DNA of 64,000 nt from Rhizobacter koreensis (GTDB lineage: Bacteria > Pseudomonadota > Gammaproteobacteria > Burkholderiales > Burkholderiaceae_C). Positions within the stretch are counted from its first letter, which is position 1, and the number at the start of each line of letters is the position of its first letter. The position numbers were made by a program, and so were the translations under genes. This document shows positions 44,154 to 53,006 of the stretch, piece by piece. The stretch is taken from NCBI RefSeq assembly GCF_013366375.1, contig NZ_JABWMJ010000016.1, forward strand, positions 20,052 to 84,051, read 5' to 3'. A model generated the notes under the pieces. That model ran no database searches and was not told the DNA's origin. It worked only from the letters and a program-made list of their open reading frames with translations.

Positions 44154-46163
44154 ATGACAATCCAGGAAGGCGACCTGCTGTGGACCCCGAGCCCGGCGCT
44201 CGTGCAGACGTCGCAGCTGGCCCGGTTCATGGACTGGCTGCGCGAGCACCGCAGCCTGGACTTCGCCGACTACGCCGCGCTGTGGCAATGGTCGGTCGAC
44301 TTCGTGGAGGACTTCTGGGAGGCGCTGTGGCAGTACTTCGAGATCGACTCGTCCGCTCCGTACACGAGTGTGCTGAACGAGCGAGTGATGCCCGGTGCGG
44401 TGTGGTTCCCCGGTGCAAGGGTGAACTTCGCCAAGCACATGCTTCGAAAGGGTCAGCGCGGGCGACCGGCCATCCACCATCGCAGCGAGATTCGCCTGCC
44501 CACAACCCTGAACTGGGAGGATCTGCGTGACCAGGTGGCCACGCTGGCCGAGGCCATGCGCCGCATGGGCATCCGACCCGGAGACCGCGTGGTCTCGACC
44601 CTCCCGAACACGCCGGAGGCCGTGGTGGCGCTGCTGGCCACCACCGCGATCGGCGCCGTCTGGTCCGCGTGCTCGCCCGACTTCGGCGCGCGCAGCATCC
44701 TCGAACGCTTTCAGCAGATTGAGCCCCGGCTTCTGTTCGCGGTGGACGGCTACCGCTTTGGGGGCAAGGACTACGACCGCCGCGGCGAACTGGCGCAACT
44801 CGTGGAAGGCCTGCCAACGCTGGAGCACCTGGTCTTCCTGCCCGACCTCGACCCGGCCGCGCCAAGGCCGACGCCGCGCGCGCGCCTGTGGTCCGAGGTG
44901 ATGAGCGAACGGGCGTTGCGGCATGAGGACTTCCACTACGAGGACGTGGAGTTCTCGCACCCGCTATGGATCCTGTATTCCTCGGGCACGACCGGCCTGC
45001 CGAAGGCGATCACGCACAGCCACGGCGGCATGACACTCGAAACCCACAAGGTCATCGCCTTCCACGCCAACCAGACGCCGGACTCGTGCCTGTTCTTCTA
45101 CACGACCACCGGCTGGATGATGTTCAACTTCATGGTCATGGGGCTGTGCCAGGGCGGGCGCATCGTGCTGTACGACGGCAACCCGCTGGCGCCCGATGTC
45201 GAGCGGTTGTGGCAACTCGCGGCCGAACATCGCGTGACGATGTTCGGCGCCAGCCCGACCTTCGTGCAGATGATGATGAAGGCCGGCGTGCGGCCGGCGC
45301 AGAAGTACGACCTGTCTGCACTGCAGTCGGTGCTTCTGGGGGGGGCACCTGCGTCCCCGGAGACCTTCGAGTGGTTCTATCGCGAGGTCAAGCAGGACCT
45401 CTGGTTGACCTCGCAGAGCGGCGGCACCGACGTCTGTTCGGCCTTCGTGGGCGCCTCGCCCACGCTGCCGGTGTACGCCGGCGAGATCCAGACGCGGCTG
45501 CTCGGCGTCGATGCCCACGCGCTGGACGACGACGGGCAGCCGCTGATCGACAGCGTCGGCGAACTGGTGATCCGCAAGCCGATGCCGTCGATGCCGTTGT
45601 ATTTCTGGGGCGACACCGACCATCGGCGCTACCGCGAGAGCTACTTCGACGTCTACCCTGGCCAGTGGCGACACGGCGACTTCTTCAAGGTCAACCGGCG
45701 CGGCGGCTGCTACATCTACGGCCGCTCCGACTCGACGCTCAACCGCGCCGGGGTTCGCATCGGCACGGCCGAGATCTACCGCATCGTCGAGAACGTCGAG
45801 GGCGTGCAGGACAGCCTGGTGGTCAATCTCGATCTGCCGGGCGGCAAGTTCTTCATGCCGATGTTCGTCGTCGCCAAGCCGGGCCATGCGCTCGACGCCG
45901 CGATGCAGGCGCGCATCACGCGGGCGCTGCGCACCCAGGGCTCGCCGCGCCACGTGCCGGACCGCTTCTACGCGATCGACGCGGTGCCCTACACGCTCAC
46001 CGGCAAGAAGCTGGAAGTGCCAGTGCGCAAGATCCTGCTGGGCGCGGCGCCGGAGAAGGTGGCCAGCCGAGACGCGATGATGAATCCGGCCGCGCTGCAG
46101 TACTTCGTGGACTTCAAGGGCGAAGTCGCGCGTTGGCTCGAGGGTGACGGGCGGCTCGGCTGA
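44154..46163 (+). CDS. aacS: Acetoacetyl-CoA synthetase
   Basis: This 669-residue adenylate-forming enzyme has the characteristic N-terminus of acetoacetyl-CoA synthetases (the PGAVWFPGARVNFAKHML region near 80-100). It has the P-loop YSSGTTGLPKAITHSHGG near 275-292 and the C-terminal TGKKLEVPVRKIL with the catalytic Lys. It converts acetoacetate, CoA and ATP to acetoacetyl-CoA. It would recapture acetoacetate from the HMG-CoA-lyase-like reaction; relatives with other beta-keto or branched acids are possible. It closes the operon that starts at 39338. A paralogue is at 59891. Confidence 0.9.
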   Translation: MTIQEGDLLWTPSPALVQTSQLARFMDWLREHRSLDFADYAALWQWSVDFVEDFWEALWQYFEIDSSAPYTSVLNERVMPGAVWFPGARVNFAKHMLRKGQRGRPAIHHRSEIRLPTTLNWEDLRDQVATLAEAMRRMGIRPGDRVVSTLPNTPEAVVALLATTAIGAVWSACSPDFGARSILERFQQIEPRLLFAVDGYRFGGKDYDRRGELAQLVEGLPTLEHLVFLPDLDPAAPRPTPRARLWSEVMSERALRHEDFHYEDVEFSHPLWILYSSGTTGLPKAITHSHGGMTLETHKVIAFHANQTPDSCLFFYTTTGWMMFNFMVMGLCQGGRIVLYDGNPLAPDVERLWQLAAEHRVTMFGASPTFVQMMMKAGVRPAQKYDLSALQSVLLGGAPASPETFEWFYREVKQDLWLTSQSGGTDVCSAFVGASPTLPVYAGEIQTRLLGVDAHALDDDGQPLIDSVGELVIRKPMPSMPLYFWGDTDHRRYRESYFDVYPGQWRHGDFFKVNRRGGCYIYGRSDSTLNRAGVRIGTAEIYRIVENVEGVQDSLVVNLDLPGGKFFMPMFVVAKPGHALDAAMQARITRALRTQGSPRHVPDRFYAIDAVPYTLTGKKLEVPVRKILLGAAPEKVASRDAMMNPAALQYFVDFKGEVARWLEGDGRLG

Positions 46164-46188
46164 GGTCCGGGTGGGGGCTTCAGCCGAG
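46155..46188. terminator. 9-bp hairpin between convergent genes
   Basis: The arms CTCGGCTGA (46155-46163) and TCAGCCGAG (46180-46188) are exact complements with a 16-nt loop. The left arm contains the stop codon of the acetoacetyl-CoA synthetase gene; the convergent carboxyltransferase gene ends at 46206. No T-run is present. It is probably a bidirectional 3' end structure. Confidence 0.5.
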
Positions 46189-46205
46189 GTCGCCCGGCGG
46201 CCTGC

Positions 46206-47705
46206 TCACATGCGAAACGCGCCGTAGGCGCTCGGCTGGGCCGGCGTGCGGCCGGCGATGTCGAGCAACTGGGCCAGCACGCTGCGCGTTTGCTCGGGCT
46301 CGACGACCGCATCGCACCACAGGTGGCGTGCCCAATTCAGGGGGTTGGCCTCGTCGTCGGGCGCATCTGGCGAAGCGGCGGCGCGCGCGTTGGGCCACAT
46401 CAGCAATGCGTTGGGCCTGAAGGCGCGCCCGCACAGCGCATGATAGGCGGCGCCATGGGCCTGGCCGACGATGAGGGTGAACCTGGGTACGTCGGCATTG
46501 GCCACCGCGTTGAGCAGCTTGGCGCCATGCCTGCCGATGCCGCCCTGGCTCGCTTCGTCGCTGGCGGCGAAGCCGAGCGAGTCGACGAGGAACACCAGCG
46601 GGATGTCGCGCCGGCCGCACAGTTGGACGAAGTGTGCGCCCTTGGCGCCGGCCTGGGCCGTGAGCGCGTCTTGACCCATCACGATGCCGACCTCGAAGCC
46701 TTCGATGCGGGCGAACGCGCACAGCAGCGTCTCGCCATGCAGGGGCTTGAACTCCTGGAAGCGGCTGCCGTCCACGAGTCGCGCAATGATCTCGCGGCCG
46801 TCGGCGGCGCCCTGGCCGGGCAGGCGGGCCAGGCCCCGCAGTTCGGCGGCCGGGTACATCGGTGCTTGCGCGTCGGCGCGGGTCCAGCGCAGCGGCGACG
46901 GCTCGCCCAGATGATGCACGATGCGGCGCGTGATGGCCAGCGCATCGGCGTCGTCCTCGGCCAGATGGTCGGCCACGCCGCTCACGCTGCTGTGCATCAG
47001 TGCGCCTCCCAGTGCCTCCGAGTTGATTACCTCGCCTGTGGCGGCATACACCAGCTGCGGGCTGCCCAGGAACATCGCACCCTGGTTGCGCACGATCACC
47101 AGTTCGTCGCACAGCGCCGGGATGTAGGCGCCGCCGGCCGTCGAAGGGCCGAAGACGAGGGCGATCTGCGCGATCCCCTCGGACGACATCTTGACCTGGT
47201 TGTACATCACCGATCCGCCCTGGCCATCGTCGGGGAAGATGTTGGCCAGGTCGGGCAGGAAGGCTCCGCCCGACTGGACCATCGTTATGCAAGGCAGCCG
47301 ATGCTGCCAGGCGAACATCTGCGCCCGCACATGCCGCTTGGTGGTCATGCCGAACATCGTGCCCCCCTTCACCGTGGGGTCGTTGACGATCAGCATGCAG
47401 GCGCGTCCCGCGACCCGGCCCACGCCGGTGATCAGGGTGGCGCCCGGCGGCACGCCCTCGTACAGGTCGGCGGCGGTGAGCTGGCCGATCTCGAAGAATG
47501 GTGCACCCGGGTCAAGCAACGCCGCGATGCGTTCGCGCGGCAGCATCTGGCCGCGGCTCTGGTGGAGCTTGCGGGCCCGTTCGTTGCCACCTGCCGAGGC
47601 CTCGTCGCGGCGTATCTGGAGCGCCGCGGCCATTCCATCGAAGGCGGCGCATCGCCCGTCGAAGGCGGCGCCTGCGGTGGCAGCTGCGGTCTGAAACGGT
47701 GACAT
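46206..47705 (-). CDS. Acyl-CoA carboxylase carboxyltransferase-like subunit, altered C-domain (copy 2)
   Basis: The protein has 499 residues from the ATG at 47705 (MSPFQTA). The N-domain is intact, including GPSTAGGAYIPALCDE near 184-199. The C-domain is altered: the usual GGSYGAGYLAMCGR is GQAHGAAYHALCGR near 413. The insertion between RAA and the LWCD strand, about 50 residues in normal subunits, is cut to about 20 (ASPDAPDDEANPLNWARH), explaining the short length. It lies 32 bp behind a closely similar gene (47738), a tandem duplication. See 49407 for the complementary defect. Confidence 0.88.
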   Translation of the reverse strand: MSPFQTAAATAGAAFDGRCAAFDGMAAALQIRRDEASAGGNERARKLHQSRGQMLPRERIAALLDPGAPFFEIGQLTAADLYEGVPPGATLITGVGRVAGRACMLIVNDPTVKGGTMFGMTTKRHVRAQMFAWQHRLPCITMVQSGGAFLPDLANIFPDDGQGGSVMYNQVKMSSEGIAQIALVFGPSTAGGAYIPALCDELVIVRNQGAMFLGSPQLVYAATGEVINSEALGGALMHSSVSGVADHLAEDDADALAITRRIVHHLGEPSPLRWTRADAQAPMYPAAELRGLARLPGQGAADGREIIARLVDGSRFQEFKPLHGETLLCAFARIEGFEVGIVMGQDALTAQAGAKGAHFVQLCGRRDIPLVFLVDSLGFAASDEASQGGIGRHGAKLLNAVANADVPRFTLIVGQAHGAAYHALCGRAFRPNALLMWPNARAAASPDAPDDEANPLNWARHLWCDAVVEPEQTRSVLAQLLDIAGRTPAQPSAYGAFRM

Positions 47706-47737
47706 GCCGCTCGAAGCTTGCGCGCAGCCGGTGCCGG

Positions 47738-49237
47738 CTACATGCGAAACGCGCCGTAGGTGGTGGGCCGGGCCGGCAAACGACCGGCGATGTCGAGCAG
47801 CTGGGCGAGCACGGCGCGGGTCTGCTCGGGCTCGACGATGGCGTCGCACCACAGGTGCCGCGCCCAGTTCATCGCCCCAGCCTCGTCGTCGGGCGCGTCG
47901 AGCTGGGCCGAGGCGCGGGCGCCGGGCCACATCAGCAACGCATTGGGCTTGAGCGCGCGGCCGCCCAGTGCGTGGTAGGCCGCGCCGTGGGCGCGGCCGG
48001 TGATGACGGTGAATTTGGGGACCTCGGCATTGGCCACCGCGTTCAGCAGCTTCGCACCATGCCTGCCGACCGTGGCCTGACCGGCCTGGCCGCTGTCGGC
48101 GAAGCCGGGCGAATCGACCAGGAACACGAGCGGGATGTCGCGCTGGCCGCACAGCTGCACGAAGTGCGCTGCCTTGGCGCAGGCCTGCGCCGTGAGCTCG
48201 CCGTGGCCCGCGACGATGCCGACTTCGTAACCTTCGATGTGAGCGAAGCCGCACACCAGCGTCTCGCCGTGTAGCTGCTTGAATTCCTGGAACTGGCTGC
48301 CGTCGACGAGACGCGCGAGGATGTCGTGGCAGCCCGCGCCTTCGATGACGCCGACGCCGGCTAGGCCCGTGAGCTCTTGCGGGTCATGCAGTGGCGGCTT
48401 GGGCTCGGCGCGCGTCCAGCGCAGGCGCGGCGGCTCGCCCAGGTGGTCGACGATGCGCCGGGTGATGGCCAGCGCGTCCTCGTCGTTCTCGGCCATGTGG
48501 TCGGTGACGCCGCTCACTCGGCTGTGCATCTCGGCGCCGCCCAGCGGTTCGACGTCGATCACCTCGCCGGTGGCCGCGAAGACGAGCTGCGGGCTGCCCA
48601 GGAACATCGCACCCTGGTTGCGGATGATCACCACCTCGTCGCACAGCGCCGGGATGTAGGCGCCCCCGGCGGTGGACGGCCCGTGCACGAGCGCGATCTG
48701 CGCGATGCCTTCTGCCGACATCTTGACCTGGTTGTACATGATCGAACCGGCCTGCCCCTCGTCGGGGAAGATGTTGGCCAGGTCGGGCAGGAAGCCTCCG
48801 CCGGACTGGACCATCGTGATGCAGGGCAGGCGGTGGTGCCAGGCGAACAACTGGGCGCGTGTGTGGCGCTTGGTCGTCATGCCGAACATCGTGCCGCCTT
48901 TGACGGTGGCGTCGTTGACGAGCAGCATGCACCAGCGGCCGCAGACCTTGCCCACGCCGGTGATCATGGTGGCGCCGGGCGGCACGCCGTCGTACAGGTC
49001 GGCGCCGGCGAGCTGGCCGATCTCGAAGAAGGGTGATCCGGGGTCGAGCAGGGCGCGCACACGTTCGCGCGGCAGCAGCTGGCCGCGGCTCAGGTGCAGC
49101 TTGCGGGCCTTCTCGCTGCCGCCTGCCAGCGCCTCGTCGTGGCGGGCACGCAGCGTCGCCAGCAGGCCCTGGTAGGCGTCTTGTCGCTGGTCAACTCGCG
49201 AGTCGCGGGTTCGGGTGGACGCTGCGTGGGTCGTCAT
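47738..49237 (-). CDS. Acyl-CoA carboxylase carboxyltransferase-like subunit, altered C-domain (copy 1)
   Basis: The protein has 499 residues from the ATG at 49237 (MTTHAAS); a TTG at 49270 lies in the palindrome and is unlikely. It is the promoter-proximal member of the tandem pair. The N-domain motif GPSTAGGAYIPALCDE (about 186-201) is intact. The C-domain reads GRAHGAAYHALGGR near 413, with the same shortened insertion as copy 2. No biotin carboxylase is on this strand; the divergent one at 50994 is the nearest partner. Confidence 0.88.
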   Translation of the reverse strand: MTTHAASTRTRDSRVDQRQDAYQGLLATLRARHDEALAGGSEKARKLHLSRGQLLPRERVRALLDPGSPFFEIGQLAGADLYDGVPPGATMITGVGKVCGRWCMLLVNDATVKGGTMFGMTTKRHTRAQLFAWHHRLPCITMVQSGGGFLPDLANIFPDEGQAGSIMYNQVKMSAEGIAQIALVHGPSTAGGAYIPALCDEVVIIRNQGAMFLGSPQLVFAATGEVIDVEPLGGAEMHSRVSGVTDHMAENDEDALAITRRIVDHLGEPPRLRWTRAEPKPPLHDPQELTGLAGVGVIEGAGCHDILARLVDGSQFQEFKQLHGETLVCGFAHIEGYEVGIVAGHGELTAQACAKAAHFVQLCGQRDIPLVFLVDSPGFADSGQAGQATVGRHGAKLLNAVANAEVPKFTVITGRAHGAAYHALGGRALKPNALLMWPGARASAQLDAPDDEAGAMNWARHLWCDAIVEPEQTRAVLAQLLDIAGRLPARPTTYGAFRM

Positions 49238-49263
49238 GAGAGTGTGCGGGCGAGTTGGTGGAC

Positions 49264-49277
49264 CTAACAAATGTTTG
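49264..49277 (+). promoter_or_regulatory. Candidate TetR operator, CTAAC-AAAT-GTTTG
   Basis: This fourth clear copy of the palindrome sits in the divergent region between carboxyltransferase genes, 27 bp upstream of the minus-strand start. TATTCT (49279-49284), just right of it, resembles a -10 for the plus unit. A bound regulator would control both carboxyltransferase units together. Confidence 0.6.
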
Positions 49278-49406
49278 GTATTCTAGCGACATGCCCGCCG
49301 CTCCTGCAATGCGGCGCTGCTTCGCGACACAGGTCCTACGACACATGCATCCCATCACCCTTCGAGTGCGCTTGATGGCGCCACCGAGCCGCAGCCGGAG
49401 TGCGCC

Positions 49407-50978
49407 ATGAGCGTTCTCGCATCCGCCATCACCGCAAGCGCCGACGAGCTGCAGGTCAACCGTACAGCCTACGAGGCGCGCCTGGCCGATCTGCGCGCGC
49501 GCCGCGCCGCGGCCTTGGCGGCGGGCGCGGCCCCGGCGCGCCAACGCCTGCGCGATGCCGGCCAGATGCTGGTGCGCGAGCGCATCAGCGCCTTGCTCGA
49601 TCCAGGGTCGCCCTTCCTGGAGCTGTGCCAGCTCGCGGGCGAGGGTCTGTACGGCGACGACCCGCCTGGTGCCGGCGTCGTCACCGGCGTGGGCATGATT
49701 GCCGGGCGGCCGTGCATGGTCATCGCCAGCGATCCGACCGTCAACGACGGTGCCTACAACGCCCACACCTGCAAACGGCACGTGCGCGCCCAGCGCTTCG
49801 CGTGGCAGCACCGGCTGCCCTGCGTGACGATGCTGCAGCCGGGCGCGCAGCCACCCGGTGCCAAGCAGGGGGTGTTTGCCGACGAAGGCCAGTTCGGATC
49901 GATCCTGTACAACCAGACGCGCATGTCGCGCGAGGGCATCGCGCAGATCTGCAGCGTCCACGGGCCCGCGGCGGATTCGGCCGCGTTCGTCGCGGCAATG
50001 TGCGACGAGGTGGTGGTGGTGCGCGATCGCGGTGCGCTGGCTTTCGGCTCGGCCGTGCCGGCGCCCGCCGATGCCGAGCGCGCCAACCGCGAGGACGGCG
50101 TCACCGACCGGCTGGCCGAGAGCGACGCGCACGCCATCGCCATCCTGCGCGACCTCGTCGGCCACCTCGGCGATGTGCCGAAGCAGCGGCGAGACGTGGC
50201 CCAGCCGCGCGAGCCGCTGCACGACCCGCGCGAGATCTACGGCCTGATCAGCGCCGATCCGCGCGTGCCCACCAGCAACCGCGAGATCCTGCTGCGCCTC
50301 ATCGACGGCAGCGACCTGCACGAGTTCAAGCCAGATTTCGGCGATACGCTGATCACCGGCTTCGCGCGCATCCAGGGTTTCGACATCGGCATCCTGTGCA
50401 ACAACGGCGTGCTGTTCTCCGAGAGCGCGCTCAAGGCCACGCAGTTCATCGACCTGTGCTGCAAGCGCGACATCCCTTTGCTGTTCATGGCCGACATCAA
50501 CGGCTTCATGGTCGGCCGCGAGGCCGAGGAGGCCGGCATCGCCAAGCACGGCGCGAAGATGATCACCGCGATGACCTGCGCCAACGTGCCCAAGTACACG
50601 CTGATCATCGGCGGTTCCTACGGCGCGGGCTACCTTGCCATGTGCGGCCGCGCCTTCAAGCCCAACGCAATGATCATGTGGCCCAACGGCCGCGCCGCGA
50701 TCATGGGACCCGATCAGGCTGCCACCACGCTGGCGATGGTCAAGGACGACCAGCACAAGCGCGACGGCACGAGCTGGACCGACGCCGAACGCGAGGCCTA
50801 CAAGGCGCCGGTGCGCAAGACCTTCGAGGACTTTGCCAACGCCTACAACTTCGCGCGCAACACCTGGTGCGACCTGATCGTCGAGCCGGCCGAGACGCGC
50901 GACGTGATGGCAATGCTGCTGGATCTGGCCGGCCGGGTGCCGGCGGTTCCGTCGCGCTTCGGCGTGTTCCGCATGTAG
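49407..50978 (+). CDS. Acyl-CoA carboxylase carboxyltransferase-like subunit, degenerate N-domain
   Basis: The protein has 523 residues. The C-domain is canonical, with GGSYGAGYLAMCGRAFKP near 402 and the full insertion. The N-domain has lost the acyl-CoA oxyanion motif: GPCTAGGAYIPALCDE of normal subunits reads GPAADSAAFVAAMCDE (about 186-201), and the preceding GGAFLPD region reads PGAQPPGAK. The gene is otherwise well preserved and followed after 15 bp by a normal biotin carboxylase, so it is unlikely to be a pseudogene. It may need a partner subunit such as those at 46206/47738. Confidence 0.88.
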   Translation: MSVLASAITASADELQVNRTAYEARLADLRARRAAALAAGAAPARQRLRDAGQMLVRERISALLDPGSPFLELCQLAGEGLYGDDPPGAGVVTGVGMIAGRPCMVIASDPTVNDGAYNAHTCKRHVRAQRFAWQHRLPCVTMLQPGAQPPGAKQGVFADEGQFGSILYNQTRMSREGIAQICSVHGPAADSAAFVAAMCDEVVVVRDRGALAFGSAVPAPADAERANREDGVTDRLAESDAHAIAILRDLVGHLGDVPKQRRDVAQPREPLHDPREIYGLISADPRVPTSNREILLRLIDGSDLHEFKPDFGDTLITGFARIQGFDIGILCNNGVLFSESALKATQFIDLCCKRDIPLLFMADINGFMVGREAEEAGIAKHGAKMITAMTCANVPKYTLIIGGSYGAGYLAMCGRAFKPNAMIMWPNGRAAIMGPDQAATTLAMVKDDQHKRDGTSWTDAEREAYKAPVRKTFEDFANAYNFARNTWCDLIVEPAETRDVMAMLLDLAGRVPAVPSRFGVFRM

Positions 50979-50993
50979 GACTGGCGAAGCGAC

Positions 50994-52988
50994 ATGTTCA
51001 AGAAGATTCTGATTGCCAACCGCGGCGAAATCGCCTGCCGGATCGCCCGCACCTGCCGCCGCCTGGGCGTGGCTGCCGCGGGCGTGCACTCCGCGGCCGA
51101 CCGCGACGCCCTGCATGTGCGCGAGATCGGCGAGTCGGTCGAAATCGGCGGCGCCGCGGCGTCCGAGAGCTATCTGCGCATCGACGCGGTGATCGCCGCG
51201 GCCAAGGCCGTGGGCGCCGAGGCCATCCACCCGGGTTTTGGTTTCCTGGCCGAAAACGCCGCCTTCGCGCGCGCTGTCGAGGCGGCCGGGCTGGTCTTCA
51301 TCGGCCCGACGCCCGAGGTCATCGAGCGTCTGGGCGACAAGGCCGCGGCCAAGCGCGAGGCCGAAGCCGCCGGCGTACCCATCGTGCCCGGCAGCCGGAC
51401 ACCGAGCACCGATCCGACCGAGATCGCCGCCACCGTGCGCCGCATCGGCCTGCCGGTGATGCTGAAGGCTGCCGCGGGCGGCGGCGGCAAGGGCATGCGC
51501 GGCATCGAGTCGCTCGACGGCCTCGAGCAGGAGATCGAGTCGGCGATGCGCGAGGCGAAAAACGCCTTCGGCGACGCCGGCCTGATCGTCGAGAAGCTGA
51601 TCCGCCGTGGCCGCCACATCGAGATCCAGATCGCCGGCGACGGCCGAGGCAAGGTCATCCACCTGTACGAGCGCGAGTGCACGCTGCAGCGCCGCCATCA
51701 AAAGGTGATCGAGGAGGCGCCCGCCGCGAACCTCAGTGCCGCGATGCGCGAGCGCATGGCGTCCGACGCGGTGCGCCTGGGCGAGCGGCTCGCGTATCGG
51801 GGCGTCGGCACGGTCGAGTTCATCGTCGGCGAGCAGGACTACCACTTCCTCGAGGTCAACCCGCGGCTGCAGGTCGAGCACCCGGTCACCGAAGCGGTCA
51901 CCGGCCTGGACATCGTCGAGCTGATGATGCGCACTACCTCCGGCGAGGGCCTGCCGCTGCGCCAGGATGAGGTGCGCATCAGCGGCCATGCCGTCGAGGC
52001 GCGCATCTGCGCGGAAGACCCGGCGGCCAACTTCCTGCCGTCCACGGGCCGGCTGTCGCAGGTGCGCTTTCCGCGCGCCGGCGTGCGGGTCGAGACGGGT
52101 ATCGAATCGGGCAGCGAGGTCACGCCTTTCTACGACTCGATGCTGGCCAAGCTGATCACGCACGCGCCCACGCGCCAGGAGGCGCTGGACCGGCTCGAAC
52201 GCGCTCTCGACGAGACGGTGGTGTTTGGTGTCACCAGCAACATCGGCTTCCTGCAGCACCTGATCGACCTGCCCGAGACGCGCAAGGCGACCTTCCATAC
52301 CCGGCTGATCGACGAGCAGATCGAAGGCTGGGCGCTGGACAAGGCGCGCCACGACGGCCAGACCCTGGCCATCGCGGCCGTGCAGTGGCTGCGCGGCCAG
52401 CGCGAGCACGAAGGCCGCAGCCGTTGGACAGGTTGGGCCGGCAGCGGCTGGCAGCTCGGCGCCGGGGACGACGGGCTGGCTCCGGTTCCCAGCCTGCATG
52501 TCGAGGCCACGGACGGCGTGAGCGCCGAGATCCGCTTCGGTCCGGTGGGCGCGGACGGCAGCGTGCTGGTCGGTGTCGACGACGCGCGGCTGCGCCTGCG
52601 GCTGGCGCCCGCCGATGCACCGGACCGATTCCTGGCGGTCGTCGACGGCCGGCGCGAGATGGTCAGCGTGCACGGCGACGGCGACATGCTGTACGTGCAG
52701 GACGGACGCGGCATGCACGCGCTGAAGGCGATTCCGTATCTCTCCTACATCAGCGCGTCGGCGCAGGCCAGCGGCGATGTGAAGGCGCCGATGATGGGGC
52801 TGATCCTGAAGGTGCAGGTGGCGCCGGGTGATCGCGTCGAGAAGGGCGCGGTGGTCGCGATCCTGGAGTCGATGAAGATGGAGATGCGCATCGTGGCCGA
52901 TTGCTCGGGCACGGTGTCGTCGGTGGCCTGCCAGGCAGGGCAGACGGTCGAGCGCAACGCGGTGGTGGTGTCGATCACTCCGGAGTGA
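50994..52988 (+). CDS. Acyl-CoA carboxylase, biotin carboxylase/BCCP (alpha) subunit
   Basis: The protein has 664 residues with intact biotin carboxylase (ILIANRGEIACRIARTCRRL; GGGGKGMRGIES; FLEVNPRLQVEHPVTEAVTG), middle BT and C-terminal biotinyl domains. K628 in ESMKME is the biotin site. It is the natural alpha partner of the carboxyltransferase-like proteins of this locus. It is convergent with the ACAD at 53007, with an 18-bp gap. Confidence 0.95.
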   Translation: MFKKILIANRGEIACRIARTCRRLGVAAAGVHSAADRDALHVREIGESVEIGGAAASESYLRIDAVIAAAKAVGAEAIHPGFGFLAENAAFARAVEAAGLVFIGPTPEVIERLGDKAAAKREAEAAGVPIVPGSRTPSTDPTEIAATVRRIGLPVMLKAAAGGGGKGMRGIESLDGLEQEIESAMREAKNAFGDAGLIVEKLIRRGRHIEIQIAGDGRGKVIHLYERECTLQRRHQKVIEEAPAANLSAAMRERMASDAVRLGERLAYRGVGTVEFIVGEQDYHFLEVNPRLQVEHPVTEAVTGLDIVELMMRTTSGEGLPLRQDEVRISGHAVEARICAEDPAANFLPSTGRLSQVRFPRAGVRVETGIESGSEVTPFYDSMLAKLITHAPTRQEALDRLERALDETVVFGVTSNIGFLQHLIDLPETRKATFHTRLIDEQIEGWALDKARHDGQTLAIAAVQWLRGQREHEGRSRWTGWAGSGWQLGAGDDGLAPVPSLHVEATDGVSAEIRFGPVGADGSVLVGVDDARLRLRLAPADAPDRFLAVVDGRREMVSVHGDGDMLYVQDGRGMHALKAIPYLSYISASAQASGDVKAPMMGLILKVQVAPGDRVEKGAVVAILESMKMEMRIVADCSGTVSSVACQAGQTVERNAVVVSITPE

Positions 52989-53006
52989 TCGCCGGCGGGG
53001 CGACGC

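Noticed and set aside
49407..50978. Carboxyltransferase as a decaying gene
   Set aside because: Only the N-domain motif is changed; length, C-domain and operon position before an intact biotin carboxylase are preserved.
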